Positions 53,599-63,460 of a DNA stretch of 64,000 nt are shown here, one piece after another; position 1 is the first letter of the stretch; each line of letters begins with the position of its first letter. Where the stretch lies: assembly GCF_000832305.1 (NCBI RefSeq), contig NZ_CP010536.1:2976001-3040000 (forward strand), given 5' to 3'. This DNA is from Cupriavidus basilensis. GTDB lineage: Bacteria; Pseudomonadota; Gammaproteobacteria; Burkholderiales; Burkholderiaceae. The notes beneath the pieces were generated by a model, which saw only the letters and a list, made by a program, of their open reading frames with translations, did not search any database and was not told where the DNA came from. A program made the translations under genes and the position numbers.

Positions 53599-54227
53599 TA
53601 TTCCTGCGAATTGTCCTGAGAGAAGTTTGCGCTGTTAGCCACTTGGCGCATGGTCGGCACAACCGCATCGGTGGCAACCGAGACGCGGTGAGCGCGAAGA
53701 TATTCATCCAGACGGGGATCGCGGATCATCTGCGCGTTATCGGCGGAGACAGTCACGATACCGCCAGCCTTGGGCGCTGCAGGTTGCTCGACACGCGCCA
53801 CCACCGCATCCGGCGTGCCGAGGTCGGCGGCGCCGCGCATCTGCGGCACGGCTACCCAACTGACGGCGGCCACTGCAGCGGCAATCGCGGTGCTCGGCAT
53901 GACGCGCCGCACCCACGACGGCTTGAACAGCAGGCGATGAGCCGACGACGCCTTGGCGACGGCGGGCACCAGCACATGCGGCTCACTGTCCAGACGAGCG
54001 GAAAACCGGGAAAGAAAGTCATCGGTCGAGCCGGCATGCGTCAGTTCTTCCGAACGCAGGGCATCGCCAATCAATTGATAAGAGGCCCAACTCGCCATGC
54101 CTGCCTCACTTTTCGCGAGGTCCAGCACTGCGTTTACTTCGTGCGGCGCCAGCTCGCCATCCATCAGCACGGAGATTTGCTCCGCTGCTTCCTCTTCATG
54201 AACCGACTGCTTATGAGCCTGACCCAT
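53598..54227 (-). CDS. rseA: Anti-sigma-E factor RseA/MucA
   Basis: A 209-residue inner-membrane anti-sigma factor. The cytoplasmic N-terminal domain (EEAAEQISVLMDGELAPHEVNAVL, ASYQLIGDALRSE) binds RpoE. A membrane helix lies at about 109-127 (MPSTAIAAAVAAVSWVAVP). The periplasmic tail carries RDPRLDEYLRAHR, a motif conserved for RseB contact. Regulated proteolysis of this protein releases the sigma factor. It is 134 bp downstream of rpoE. Confidence 0.92.
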   Translation of the reverse strand: MGQAHKQSVHEEEAAEQISVLMDGELAPHEVNAVLDLAKSEAGMASWASYQLIGDALRSEELTHAGSTDDFLSRFSARLDSEPHVLVPAVAKASSAHRLLFKPSWVRRVMPSTAIAAAVAAVSWVAVPQMRGAADLGTPDAVVARVEQPAAPKAGGIVTVSADNAQMIRDPRLDEYLRAHRVSVATDAVVPTMRQVANSANFSQDNSQE

Positions 54228-54361
54228 TTCCCACCCCTAGAAAAACCATTGAACAACCGACAATCCCGTCTACAGCTTTGTCGTTTTTCGATGCAGGAAT
54301 AGGCTGCAACGCTGGCCGCACGACATTTTATTTACTGCTTACCGCTAGATATCACTACCTG

Positions 54362-54961
54362 CTACCACCGCTTGCCCTCTGCCGTTCCCAGCAGCGGGCG
54401 CAATTTATCGGCAATCGCCTCGCGCGCCCGGAAGATGCGTGACCGGACCGTGCCGATCGGGCAACCCATGGCTTCCGCGATCTCCTCATAACTGAGGCCC
54501 TCGATCTCGCGAAGGGTGATGGCGGTGCGCAATTCCTCGGGCAGTGCTTCCATCGCACGGTTGACCGTCTCGGCCACCTGGCGGGTATGAAGCATCGACT
54601 CCGGCGTATTGATATCTCTTAGTTGCTCACCGTCCGCAAAAGTTTCAGCCTCTTCGGCATCGATATCACTGGAGGCTTCCGGGCGGCGTCCCTGGGTGGC
54701 CAGGTAGTTCTTCGCCGTGTTCACCGCGATCCGGTACAACCAGGTGTAGAACGCCGACTCACCGCGAAATTGCGGCAATGCACGATACGCCTTGATGAAG
54801 GCGTCTTGCGCCACATCCTCCACTTCCGCGGAATCCCGCACCAAACGCGAAATGAGCCTGATGATCTTGCGGTGGTATTTCACCACCAACAATTCAAAGG
54901 CCCGCTTATCGCCCTGCTGGACGCGTTCAACGAGGAGCTGATCGGCTTCGCGTTCGCTCAC
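54362..54961 (-). CDS. rpoE: Extracytoplasmic-stress sigma factor RpoE/AlgU
   Basis: A 199-residue ECF sigma factor. Region 2 contains RLVRDSAEVEDVAQDAFIKAYRAL and FYTWLYRIAVNTAKNYL; region 4 contains LPEELRTAITLREIEGLSYEEIAEAMG and GTVRSRIFRARE. It directs transcription of envelope-stress genes and is held by RseA at rest. Downstream rseA, rseB and mucD form the conserved cluster. The ATG at 54961 follows GCAGGTGAAA. No clear RpoE-type autoregulatory promoter could be assigned by eye upstream. Confidence 0.96.
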   Translation of the reverse strand: MSEREADQLLVERVQQGDKRAFELLVVKYHRKIIRLISRLVRDSAEVEDVAQDAFIKAYRALPQFRGESAFYTWLYRIAVNTAKNYLATQGRRPEASSDIDAEEAETFADGEQLRDINTPESMLHTRQVAETVNRAMEALPEELRTAITLREIEGLSYEEIAEAMGCPIGTVRSRIFRAREAIADKLRPLLGTAEGKRW

Positions 54962-55090
54962 GAATATTTCACCTGCAGTGTATCTCTTGGTATCGTCTTC
55001 ACGACAAACGTTGTATTTTACCTACGTTGCCGGCCGCACGGTCAGTGCGTTGCAACGCATATTGTGAAGAATGGTTGAAATAGCCGCGCA

Positions 55091-55630
55091 TCAGCCAGCC
55101 TCGCCGGCCGCCGGGCCTTCGCGGCGCGCAACCCGAATAGTGCGCCTCAGGGCGCGCAAAGCGCCGGCACCGGCAAATGCGCGATTGACCACCAGCACAC
55201 GTGGTGGCTGTCCGGCTACCGGCTCCAAGGCCAGCACGAGCGCCAGCTCGCCCAGTTCCCAACTGGATTCCACCCTCGCTATCGCGCGGCTGCCGTCCGG
55301 CATATCAACCACAATGCCAGGCCGGCCAGTGCGATCCCGCCCTGGCGCAAGGCCGCCGTAGGTACAGGCTGCGCCGTGCCAGAGCTTGGGCCAATGCCAG
55401 GCCAGCCAGCCGCACATCCCGGCCAAGCCGCCTGCCAACAGCCACTGCGTGAATTCCCAGCGTTGCACCGAGCGCCCCAATTCCTGCACGCCTTGCGAGG
55501 CCAGCAACGCGAACGTTGCCAGCTCGCAGGCGAGGATCAGCACCAAGGCCCACCGCAAGGGATGGGCCCCGACCAAACGCAAAGGGAAAGCCGCCCGGCG
55601 GCCGCCGGGTTCAGGCGCGACGGAAGACAA
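55091..55630 (-). CDS. Hypothetical membrane protein, YgfX-like
   Basis: A 179-residue protein with two membrane helices at about 25-46 ([21 protein letters not shown]) and 62-80 ([19 protein letters not shown]), then a soluble C-terminal part. The arrangement resembles YgfX/CptA, a small membrane protein adjoining nadB or rpoE in some proteobacteria; this match is tentative. The best start is TTG at 55630, overlapping the end of fabF by 20 bp, because no ATG or GTG comes before the first helix. It sits between fabF and rpoE on the same strand. Confidence 0.6.
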   Translation of the reverse strand: MSSVAPEPGGRRAAFPLRLVGAHPLRWALVLILACELATFALLASQGVQELGRSVQRWEFTQWLLAGGLAGMCGWLAWHWPKLWHGAACTYGGLAPGRDRTGRPGIVVDMPDGSRAIARVESSWELGELALVLALEPVAGQPPRVLVVNRAFAGAGALRALRRTIRVARREGPAAGEAG

Positions 55631-56843
55631 GCGTGCCGTTGGTGCCGCCGAAGCCGAAGTTGTTTTTCACCGCCACATCGATCTTCAGGTCACGCGCCGT
55701 ATTAGCCACGTAGTCCAGGTCGCATTCGGGATCCTGGTTGAAGATGTTGATGGTCGGCGGCGACACCTGGTGGTGCAGCGCCAGCACAGTGAAGACCGAC
55801 TCAAGCCCGCCCGCGCCGCCCAGCAGGTGACCGGTCATCGACTTGGTCGAGTTGACAGCCAGCTTGTAGGCGTGATCGCCAAAAGCCAGCTTGATCGCTT
55901 CGGTCTCGTTCTTGTCACCAAGCGGAGTCGAGGTCCCGTGCGCATTCAGGTAGCCGACTTCGTCCGCATTGATGCCAGCATCCCTAAGGGCGTTGGCCAT
56001 GCAGCGGCGGGGGCCATCCATATTGGGCGCGGTCATGTGGTAAGCGTCGCCGCTCATGCCGAAGCCGATTAGCTCCGCATAGATCCGGGCGCCGCGAGCC
56101 TTGGCCGACTCGTACTCCTCGAGCATGACCACACCGGCGCCCTCGCCCAGCACGAAGCCATCGCGATCCTTGTCCCAGGGGCGGGAGGCGGCTGCGGGGT
56201 CATCGTTACGGGTCGACAGCGCACGCGCTGCGGCAAAACCGCCGATGCCCAGCGGCGAGACGGTGGATTCAGCGCCACCGGCCAGCATCACGTCGGCGTC
56301 ACCCGCCTGGATCAGGCGGGCCGCAAGGCCGATGCTGTGCAGGCCGGTGGTGCAGGCCGTGACCGCGGCCAGGTTGGGGCCCTTGAGTCCATGGATGATG
56401 GACAGGTGGCCCGAGATCATGTTGATGATCGAGCCAGGCACGAAGAACGGGGAGATCCGGCGCGGGCCGCGATTGGTCAGCTCCGCGTGGGTATCCTCGA
56501 TCATCGGCAGGCCGCCGATGCCCGATCCGACCAGCACGCCAATGCGATCGGCATTGGCTTCGGTCACTTCGTAGCCGCTATCCTTCAGCGCCTGCGAACC
56601 CGCTGCGATGCCATAGTGGATAAAGGTATCCATATGGCGGGCTTCCTTGGCCGGGATGTAGTCCTCGGCATTGAACCCCTTGACCTCGCCAGCGAAGTGC
56701 ACGGCAAGCGCGGAATGATCGAATTTGGTGACGGTGGCAATGCCGGACTTGCCGGCGACCAGGTTGGCCCAGCCTTCGGCAACCGTGTTTCCGACCGGAG
56801 ACACAAGGCCAAGCCCAGTGACGACGACGCGACGACGGCTCAC
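55611..56843 (-). CDS. fabF: Beta-ketoacyl-ACP synthase II
   Basis: A 410-residue condensing enzyme of fatty-acid elongation. The active-site Cys164 is in [14 protein letters not shown]; the two His are in [16 protein letters not shown] and [12 protein letters not shown]. The C-terminal [16 protein letters not shown] is complete. It forms the fab cluster with acpP, fabG, fabD and fabH upstream, with a 199-bp gap after acpP. Confidence 0.97.
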   Translation of the reverse strand: MSRRRVVVTGLGLVSPVGNTVAEGWANLVAGKSGIATVTKFDHSALAVHFAGEVKGFNAEDYIPAKEARHMDTFIHYGIAAGSQALKDSGYEVTEANADRIGVLVGSGIGGLPMIEDTHAELTNRGPRRISPFFVPGSIINMISGHLSIIHGLKGPNLAAVTACTTGLHSIGLAARLIQAGDADVMLAGGAESTVSPLGIGGFAAARALSTRNDDPAAASRPWDKDRDGFVLGEGAGVVMLEEYESAKARGARIYAELIGFGMSGDAYHMTAPNMDGPRRCMANALRDAGINADEVGYLNAHGTSTPLGDKNETEAIKLAFGDHAYKLAVNSTKSMTGHLLGGAGGLESVFTVLALHHQVSPPTINIFNQDPECDLDYVANTARDLKIDVAVKNNFGFGGTNGTLVFRRA

Positions 56844-57042
56844 TATGATTTCCTACGGATACGTGAAGCAAAACCGGATTGGGAATCGATGCCGGCCAAA
56901 GGCCAGCAACTGGCTGCACCGGCACCGGCGCAACGCATCCAATTGTGCTTCTGCGAACAGACGAAAGCCACAGAAAACAGCGCAGCGGACCCATAGGCCC
57001 ACGCGCCTGCCTTCTGTGGCTCGGAATTCAGATACGACAGGC

Positions 57043-57282
57043 TTAAGCCTTGACGTGTGCAGTGGCGTAATCGATTGCCTGTTGCACGGTCGTGATCTTC
57101 TCGGCTTCCTCATCAGGAATTTCCATGCCGAATTCATCTTCCAACGCCATCACCAGCTCAACCGTGTCGAGCGAGTCAGCGCCCAGGTCGTTCACAAACG
57201 ACGATTCGGTCTTGATGTCTGCCTCGGCCACGCCGAGTTGCTCTGCCACGATTTTCTTGACGCGTTGTTCGATATTGTCCAT
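57043..57282 (-). CDS. acpP: Acyl carrier protein
   Basis: A 79-residue acidic carrier protein. The 4'-phosphopantetheine site Ser37 is in [12 protein letters not shown]. Helices one to four are complete, ending [10 protein letters not shown]. It is modified by AcpS, encoded further along this block. The 170-bp gap before it (from fabG) and 199-bp gap after it suggest it may have its own promoter to reach the high level usual for ACP. Confidence 0.98.
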   Translation of the reverse strand: MDNIEQRVKKIVAEQLGVAEADIKTESSFVNDLGADSLDTVELVMALEDEFGMEIPDEEAEKITTVQQAIDYATAHVKA

Positions 57283-57452
57283 GTAACCCTCCAGGGAAGT
57301 TCGACAAAAAGTGGGCGCATTTTAGCAGGTTTGGGCCATAAAAATGCCCCCCGCCATCTATTGCAAGAACTACGCCCGATCAGTTTTAAAAATAACCACT
57401 TCACACAGCTTCTACCGGCTTCTCCCTCGAACCCGATCACTGCGCAAGGCGA

Positions 57453-58202
57453 TCAATTCATGTACATGCCACCATTCACATGGAGCGTCGTACCTGTGAT
57501 GTAGGCCGCCTGCGGGCCTGCCAGGAAAGCCACCGCATGTGCGATGTCTTCCGGCTGGCCGAGCCGGCCCAACGGGATCTGCGTCTTCAGTGCCGCATGC
57601 TGCTCTTCCGACAGAACCTTGGTCATGTCGGTATCGATGAAGCCCGGCGCCACGCAATTGACGGTGACATTGCGACTGCCGATCTCGCGTGCGAGCGCAC
57701 GGCTCATGCCTTCCACGCCTGCCTTGGCAGCCGCGTAGTTCATCTGGCCTGGGTTGCCGGTCGAGCCGACCACCGAGGTGATGTTGATGATACGGCCGCC
57801 GCGGGCCTTCATCATCGGGCGCAGCACGGCGCGCGACAGGCGGAACACCGCCGTCATATTGGTCTCGATCACCGCGCTCCAGTCTTCGTCCTTCATGCGC
57901 ATGGCGAGCTGGTCCTGGGTAATGCCGGCATTGTTCACCAGCACGCCCAGGCTGCCATGTGCCTTGACCAGTTCGTCGATCAGCGCTTCTGACGCTGCCG
58001 CATCATTGACGTTGAGCACGGCGCCACGGCCCTTGCCGCCGGCTGCCGCCAGGTATTCGCTGATGGCAGCTGCACCGGCCTCGCTGGTGGCGGTACCTAC
58101 CACCGTGGCGCCCTGGGCGGCCAGCTCCAGCGCGATGGCGCGGCCAATGCCGCGCGATGCGCCGGTTACCAGCGCGACCTGGTTTTCCAGAAATTTTGTC
58201 AT
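57453..58202 (-). CDS. fabG: 3-oxoacyl-ACP reductase
   Basis: A 249-residue NADPH-dependent short-chain dehydrogenase. The cofactor motif TGASRGIG is at residues 13-20, NNAG at 90-93, and the catalytic set is Ser143, Tyr156, Lys160 (NYAAAKAG). The C-terminal INGGMYMN-like end (HVNGGMYMN) is typical. fabD ends 15 bp upstream, so both share a transcript. Confidence 0.97.
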   Translation of the reverse strand: MTKFLENQVALVTGASRGIGRAIALELAAQGATVVGTATSEAGAAAISEYLAAAGGKGRGAVLNVNDAAASEALIDELVKAHGSLGVLVNNAGITQDQLAMRMKDEDWSAVIETNMTAVFRLSRAVLRPMMKARGGRIINITSVVGSTGNPGQMNYAAAKAGVEGMSRALAREIGSRNVTVNCVAPGFIDTDMTKVLSEEQHAALKTQIPLGRLGQPEDIAHAVAFLAGPQAAYITGTTLHVNGGMYMN

Positions 58203-58217
58203 TGCGTTGGTCCTTGT

Positions 58218-59153
58218 TTACTTCAGCAGCGCCAACGTGTCCTGCAGCGAGGCCGGATCGAAGATCGCTCCGCCCACCAGGCTGCCGTCGATGCGCTTGG
58301 TCATGCCCGCCAGCACCTTGCCGGGGCCGCACTCAATCACATGGGTCACACCTTCAGCAGCGATCTTCTGCACGCACTCGACCCAGCGCACCGGGGCTGC
58401 GGCCTGGCGGACCAGCGCGTCCTTGATGGCTTGCGGGTCATTGACGATGGCCACATCGACGTTGTTCACCAGCGGAATCGACGGTGCGGAAAACACCATG
58501 TCGACCATGCGCTCGCGCAGGCGGTCCGATGCGGGCTTGAGCAGCGACGAGTGGAACGGTGCCGACACCGGCAGCGGCAGCGCGCGCTTGGCGCCACGTG
58601 CCTTGGCCATTTCGCAGGCCTTCTCCACGGCACCCTTGTTGCCAGCGATCACCACCTGCAACGGCGCGTTGAAGTTCACGGCCTCCACCACGCCGGCACC
58701 GGTCGCCGACGCTTCAGCGCAGGCGGCGCGCACGTCATCGTCGGACAGGCCCAGGATGGCCGCCATGCCGCCCTCGCCAACCGGCACGGCTTCCTGCATG
58801 GCTTGTGCGCGAAAACGCACCAGCGGCACCGCGTCAGCGAAGGGGATCACCCCGGCTGCCACCAGCGCGGAATATTCACCCAGGCTGTGCCCCGCCACCA
58901 CGGCCGGAGCCGGGCCGCCGGCGTCGAGCCAGGCGCGGTAGATGGCCACCGCGGCGGTCAGCATCACCGGTTGCGTGTTGGTGGTGAGGTTCAGGTCCTC
59001 GGCCGGGCCTTCGGCGATCAGTCGGCCCAGGTCCTGCCCAAGCGCGGCGGATGCCTCATCCAGCGTGGCACGAACTACCGCATTGCCGGCAAAGGCGTTG
59101 AGCATGCCAACTGCCTGCGAGCCTTGCCCTGGGAATACAAAGGAGAATTTCAT
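58218..59153 (-). CDS. fabD: Malonyl-CoA:ACP transacylase
   Basis: A 311-residue enzyme loading malonate onto ACP. The start FVFPGQGSQAVGML is the family signature, Ser90 is the nucleophile in GHSLGEYSALVAAG, and LPVSAPFHSSLLKPA contains the second catalytic His. The ATG at 59153 follows AAAGGAGAATTT on the coding strand with good spacing reversed into the mRNA. It lies between fabH and fabG with short gaps. Confidence 0.97.
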   Translation of the reverse strand: MKFSFVFPGQGSQAVGMLNAFAGNAVVRATLDEASAALGQDLGRLIAEGPAEDLNLTTNTQPVMLTAAVAIYRAWLDAGGPAPAVVAGHSLGEYSALVAAGVIPFADAVPLVRFRAQAMQEAVPVGEGGMAAILGLSDDDVRAACAEASATGAGVVEAVNFNAPLQVVIAGNKGAVEKACEMAKARGAKRALPLPVSAPFHSSLLKPASDRLRERMVDMVFSAPSIPLVNNVDVAIVNDPQAIKDALVRQAAAPVRWVECVQKIAAEGVTHVIECGPGKVLAGMTKRIDGSLVGGAIFDPASLQDTLALLK

Positions 59154-59225
59154 CGCAATCGAATCGTAAAGATGAATAGCGCCAGGTCGGCGCAACGGCA
59201 TGACACCACCGCGCCGGCCCGAATA

Positions 59226-60206
59226 TTACATGCGCAGCAGTACCGCGCCCCAGGTGAAGCCGCCGCCCACGCCTTCCATCAGCACGTGATGCCCTGCGTG
59301 GATGCGGCCATCGCGCACCGCCACGTCGAGCGCCAGCGGGATCGAGGCAGCCGAGGTGTTGCCGTGCTCATGCACCGTAGCCACCATGCGCTCGGCGGGC
59401 AGGCCAAGCTTCCTGGCCGTGCTTTGCATGATGCGGATATTGGCCTGGTGCGGGATCAGCCAGTCAACCTTTTCCGCCGGGAACTGCGCGCCCGCGAGTG
59501 CTTCGCGCGCTACCTTGTCGAGCACGGTGACCGCCAGCTTGAACACAGCCTGGCCATCCATGTGCAGGAAGGGGTTGCCGGTGATATTGCCGCCCGCGAC
59601 GTTGCCCGGCACGCACAGGATATCCACGTGGCTGCCATCGGAGTGCATCGCCGACGACAGGATGCCGGGCTCCTCGGAGGCCGACAGCACGACTGCGCCG
59701 GCGCCGTCGCCGAACAGCACGCAGGTGGTGCGGTCGTTGAAATCGAGGATGCGGGAAAACACTTCCGAGCCAATCACCAGCGCATTGCGGTGCGAACCGC
59801 TGCGGATGAATTTCTCGGCGGTGGCCAGCGCATAGACAAAGCCGGAGCACACCGCTTGCAGGTCGAACGCCGCGCAGTTGTTGGTGATGCCAAGCTTTTG
59901 CTGCACCAGGCAGGCGGTGCTGGGAAAGACGAAATCGGGCGTGGAAGTGGCAACGATGATCAGGTCGATGCTTTGGCGATCGATGCCAGCGGCCTCCAGC
60001 GCGCGCTCCGCCGCCTTGACGGCGAGGTCGCTGCTGGTGACATCCGGCTCGGCCCAATGGCGGGCCGAGATGCCACTGCGCGAAAAGATCCATTCGTCGC
60101 TGGTCTCGATGCCCTTCTCAGCCAGTTGCGCCGCGATATCTTGGTTAGTGACGCGCCGCGGAGGCAAATAGCTCCCGGTCCCGATGATTTTTGCGTAGCT
60201 TGTCAT
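59226..60206 (-). CDS. fabH: Beta-ketoacyl-ACP synthase III
   Basis: A 326-residue enzyme that condenses acetyl-CoA with malonyl-ACP to start fatty-acid synthesis. The nucleophile Cys120 is in [12 protein letters not shown]; the His is in [12 protein letters not shown] and the Asn in [11 protein letters not shown]. The N-terminal [15 protein letters not shown] is typical. The ATG at 60206 is chosen over a start 27 bp upstream because it begins the fold. plsX is 59 bp upstream. Confidence 0.97.
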   Translation of the reverse strand: MTSYAKIIGTGSYLPPRRVTNQDIAAQLAEKGIETSDEWIFSRSGISARHWAEPDVTSSDLAVKAAERALEAAGIDRQSIDLIIVATSTPDFVFPSTACLVQQKLGITNNCAAFDLQAVCSGFVYALATAEKFIRSGSHRNALVIGSEVFSRILDFNDRTTCVLFGDGAGAVVLSASEEPGILSSAMHSDGSHVDILCVPGNVAGGNITGNPFLHMDGQAVFKLAVTVLDKVAREALAGAQFPAEKVDWLIPHQANIRIMQSTARKLGLPAERMVATVHEHGNTSAASIPLALDVAVRDGRIHAGHHVLMEGVGGGFTWGAVLLRM

Positions 60207-60265
60207 GTAATGTCGGATCGATCGTCTGGCCACGGGTCGTCGCCCGCGGCATCTACATCAAGACC

Positions 60266-61342
60266 TCAGGCGGCGTGCGGGCTTGGACTGGAATCCTCGG
60301 CGCCTGACTGCGGGCCGGTAGCCGGAGTGCTGTTACCTGACTTGTTGGCGAAGGCCTGAATGGTGCGTTCGATCACACCATTCCTGGCCGCATCATACCC
60401 GCGTTTGATAGCCCACTCAAAAGCGTGCGCGTCGGCGGAACCATGACTTTTGACGACAAGCCCGCGCAAGCCGAGCAGGGAAGCGCCGTTGTAGCGTGCC
60501 GGGTCAAGGCGCCGGGACAATCGCTTGAGTACCGGCAAAGCCAGGACCGCCAGCAGCTTGGTAAACCACGAACGCGTGAATTCTTCCTTGATCATGTTGG
60601 CGATCATCTTGGCCAGCCCTTCGCTGCTCTTTAGCGCGACGTTGCCAACAAAGCCATCGCACACCACGATATCGGTGGTGCCCTTGAAGATGTCATTGCC
60701 TTCCACGTTGCCGTAGAAGTTGAGTTCCGAAGCGCGCAACAGCTCACCCGCACGCTTGACCACATCGTTGCCCTTGATCACTTCCTCGCCAATGTTAAGC
60801 AGGCCGACGCTCGGGCGTTCCTTGTGATCCACCACGGCAACCATGGCCTCTGCCATGCGCGCGAACTGCAGCAGATGCTCGGGCTCGCAGTCGGCATTGG
60901 CACCGAGGTCGAGTACCGTGGTACCCCAGCCCTGCTCGTTGGGAATGGTGGTGGCGATGGCCGGCCGCTCGATGCCTTCGAGCGTTTTCAGCACATAGCG
61001 CGACACCGCCATCAGGGCGCCGGTATTGCCTGCCGAGATGCATGCGCCAGCCAGCCCCTCCTTGACCTGGGTCACCGCCACGCGCATCGAGGAATCCTTC
61101 TTCCTGCGCAACGCCACTTCAACGGGGTCATCCATGGTGATGACTTCGGACGCGGTCACAATGCGCACGCGCGGATGGTCGAGCGCGTGCAGCTTCCTGA
61201 GCTGCGGCTCGATGCTGTCCCGCAAGCCGACCAGCACCACTTCGGCGTCGCTATGGCTTGAGAGAAAACTGATCGCCGCCGGTACGGTCACGCAGACACC
61301 GTGATCGCCACCCATGCAGTCGATAGCTAGTTTGATCGTCAT
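60266..61342 (-). CDS. plsX: Phosphate acyltransferase PlsX
   Basis: A 358-residue enzyme making acyl-phosphate from acyl-ACP for phosphatidic acid synthesis. Family segments are [11 protein letters not shown] (near 5), [29 protein letters not shown] split across the active region, [13 protein letters not shown] and [17 protein letters not shown]. The C-terminal 20 residues are Ser/Pro-rich and extra. The ATG at 61342 begins the conserved part. In this window a strong terminator lies between rpmF and plsX, so plsX likely has its own promoter. Confidence 0.96.
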   Translation of the reverse strand: MTIKLAIDCMGGDHGVCVTVPAAISFLSSHSDAEVVLVGLRDSIEPQLRKLHALDHPRVRIVTASEVITMDDPVEVALRRKKDSSMRVAVTQVKEGLAGACISAGNTGALMAVSRYVLKTLEGIERPAIATTIPNEQGWGTTVLDLGANADCEPEHLLQFARMAEAMVAVVDHKERPSVGLLNIGEEVIKGNDVVKRAGELLRASELNFYGNVEGNDIFKGTTDIVVCDGFVGNVALKSSEGLAKMIANMIKEEFTRSWFTKLLAVLALPVLKRLSRRLDPARYNGASLLGLRGLVVKSHGSADAHAFEWAIKRGYDAARNGVIERTIQAFANKSGNSTPATGPQSGAEDSSPSPHAA

Positions 61343-61665
61343 TGTTTCCTGGTGCAGAAGCGCTGGTCGGCGTGACTTGAAATCCTGGCTCCCGAGCCGG
61401 GCAGGCTTGACCCTGACCAGCCGGTGGCAACCCGACGGCACTCCCGGAGCGCTCCACGGCAAGATCTGGCGCAGCCCTCGCCGCCGCGCATGGCACCTAG
61501 CCATGCACCCAGCTTGAGCCGGCGGCGCAAATCGGCTCGATGGAAGCCTGCGCTACGGTTTACGCTGCGAGCGCGCAACAAAAAAGCGGCAACGATTTTG
61601 CCGCTTTTTTGTTTTTGACCTACCAACGCGCGCGTACGAGACGCAAAGTCACGCCGAACGATCTG
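61343..61665. other. Intergenic region, 323 bp, rpmF to plsX
   Basis: The left part (61343-61560) is a GC-rich leader of plsX with no recognised gene. The right part holds the strong terminator listed separately. No tRNA or small gene was found. Confidence 0.6.
61580..61612. terminator. Bidirectional terminator between rpmF and plsX
   Basis: A perfect 13-bp stem AAAAAAGCGGCAA (61580-61592) / TTGCCGCTTTTTT (61598-61610) with a 5-nt loop and T-runs on both strands. Confidence 0.9.
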
Positions 61666-61845
61666 TCAGTCGTTCTTGGTCTTGATGACCTTGCGGCCAC
61701 GATAGTAGCCGTTCGGGCTCACGTGGTGACGCAGGTGGGTTTCGCCCGTGGTCGGCTCCACTGCCAGCGCTGCCGTGGTCAGGTGGTCGTGCGAGCGATG
61801 CATGCCGCGCTTGGAGGGCGACTTCTTGTTCTGTTGAACTGCCAT
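61666..61845 (-). CDS. rpmF: 50S ribosomal protein L32
   Basis: A 59-residue ribosomal protein. It begins [20 protein letters not shown] and contains [16 protein letters not shown] near the end, both typical of bacterial L32. It lacks Cys residues, so it is the zinc-free form. It is followed by a strong terminator and preceded 119 bp upstream by the yceD-like gene, the usual yceD-rpmF pair. Confidence 0.97.
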   Translation of the reverse strand: MAVQQNKKSPSKRGMHRSHDHLTTAALAVEPTTGETHLRHHVSPNGYYRGRKVIKTKND

Positions 61846-61964
61846 GATGACTCCTTCGAGAATTTTTCAATGGTAACACACGCATCCCGCACGAGGCGTA
61901 GCCGGGCCCGGCCGGATGCTGATCCTGGTGCCCTCGAACGTTGCCAGATGCCGGCGAACCAGCT

Positions 61965-62561
61965 TCAGTGCTTCGTTTTCAGGCCAGCCAGCGCCGCAAA
62001 GGGCGAAGGCCGTTTTTCTTCTTCCGGCAGAACCTCTGGTTCAGGTTCCGCCTGTCCGTCCACCCCGGTCACGAGACTTTCGTGCACCGTGGGGCAAACG
62101 TCATGCTTGGGCGCCACCGGCAAAGCCAGCAGCACTTCATCTTCAATCAGCGTCAGCAGGTCGAAGCGCTTGGAGCCAACAATCACATCGAGCTCGTCGT
62201 CGTCCATGGGCGCCGCATCGGCATCCGCCTCGCTGGCGACCACCTCGAAACACATGTCCGTGGCGATGAGCTGTTCGTAGACCTGCAGGCAGCGCTGGCA
62301 GTCCAGCCAGACCCGGCCATTCACGGCCAGGTCGATGAACAGGCGCTCCACCGCGGGCTTGCCGGGCTCGCTCGCCTCTTCCTCGACAAAGCCGGAAAGC
62401 GCGTAGCTGAACACCTCGTCCGGCGCCGACGCTGGCGCTTGCGCCGCAGTCTCGGCTATGATGCGCGGCAAATCGCGTGCGGCAACTTCGCCGGTGGCGT
62501 CGTCGCCAGCGCGGCAAAACGCAAAGAGATCGAGCGCGCGCAGGTCAATCGGCTGGGTCAT
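61965..62561 (-). CDS. yceD: YceD-family 23S rRNA accumulation protein (DUF177)
   Basis: A 198-residue protein of the DUF177/YceD family, linked to 23S rRNA accumulation in bacteria and plants. The signature GRVWLDCQRCLQVYEQLI includes the conserved C-x2-C and is at about 78-95; DELDVIVGSKRFDLLTLIEDEVLLALPVAPKH and the C-terminal SPFAALAGLK are typical. The start ATG at 62561 lies beside a 248-bp divergent region shared with maf. rpmF follows downstream. Confidence 0.93.
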   Translation of the reverse strand: MTQPIDLRALDLFAFCRAGDDATGEVAARDLPRIIAETAAQAPASAPDEVFSYALSGFVEEEASEPGKPAVERLFIDLAVNGRVWLDCQRCLQVYEQLIATDMCFEVVASEADADAAPMDDDELDVIVGSKRFDLLTLIEDEVLLALPVAPKHDVCPTVHESLVTGVDGQAEPEPEVLPEEEKRPSPFAALAGLKTKH

Positions 62562-62809
62562 GTCTTATCGTGCCGTCATGCCGGGAGGCATCCCGGAGGA
62601 TCGCGGCTTCGACGCTTTTTTACGTATACCTGACACATGCCCGTATACGCACCGTCGAAACGTGACTCGGAAACCACACAACACCGGAAAAAGCACGGTA
62701 TTGCGCCGGACTTGCTTGGCTAAACGCGAGATTATACGTCGATTCTGCTGCCGCGGTCAAAATTTCGGAAGACGGCCATTCGCCGCTTTCCCTTTTCGCT
62801 CAATTACTT
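62562..62809. other. Divergent intergenic region between yceD and maf genes
   Basis: A 248-bp region with promoters for both directions presumed. It is somewhat more AT-rich on the maf side (62740-62810). No RNA gene or clear operator is seen. Confidence 0.5.
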
Positions 62810-63409
62810 ATGCCGCAAACTTCCCGCCCCACCCTGATCCTGGGTTCCAGCTCACGTTATCGCCGCGAATTGCTGGAGCGCCTGCGCATTCCTTTCGAGG
62901 TGGCGATTCCGGACATCGACGAAACCCCGCAGCCTGGCGAAAGCCCCGAGGCCACCGCGCTGCGGCTCTCCCACGCCAAGGCACAGGCCATTGCTGAGCG
63001 GCATCCCGGCACCCTGGTCATCGGCTCCGACCAGGTCGCCACGCTGGACGGCAGGCAGATCGGCAAGCCCGGCTCCCACGAGAAGGCCCTGGCGCAATTG
63101 CAGTGGATGCGCGGCCGCACCGTCACTTTTCACTCCGCGTTGTGCCTGCTTGACAGTCGTAACGGCGAGGCTCAGCTGGCGGATATCCAGACGCGCGCGA
63201 CTTTCCGCGACCTTCCCGACCAGGAACTGGATGCCTACCTGCGCATCGAGCGGCCTTATGATGTCGCGGGCAGCGCAAAATCCGAAGGATTGGGCATCGC
63301 CCTGCTCTCGCATATGGAGTCCGACGATCCCACCGCGCTGGTAGGCCTGCCCCTGATCGCGCTGACCAATATGCTGCGCCAGGCCGGCTACCCTTTCTTC
63401 CAGGACTGA
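62810..63409 (+). CDS. Maf-family nucleoside triphosphate pyrophosphatase (YceF type)
   Basis: A 199-residue house-cleaning pyrophosphatase. The N-terminal [17 protein letters not shown] motif binds phosphate; the catalytic Asp is in [31 protein letters not shown] near residue 150 places it with the YceF (m7GTP) branch rather than YhdE (dTTP), an inference from the lack of the TYxxP-type loop. It hydrolyses modified nucleotides. It diverges from yceD and precedes the methyltransferase gene by 51 bp. Confidence 0.93.
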   Translation: MPQTSRPTLILGSSSRYRRELLERLRIPFEVAIPDIDETPQPGESPEATALRLSHAKAQAIAERHPGTLVIGSDQVATLDGRQIGKPGSHEKALAQLQWMRGRTVTFHSALCLLDSRNGEAQLADIQTRATFRDLPDQELDAYLRIERPYDVAGSAKSEGLGIALLSHMESDDPTALVGLPLIALTNMLRQAGYPFFQD

Positions 63410-63460
63410 GGGCTTCGCCCACCTTGCGCCAAGCCACAGAAGACAAATGAGAACCCAAGC

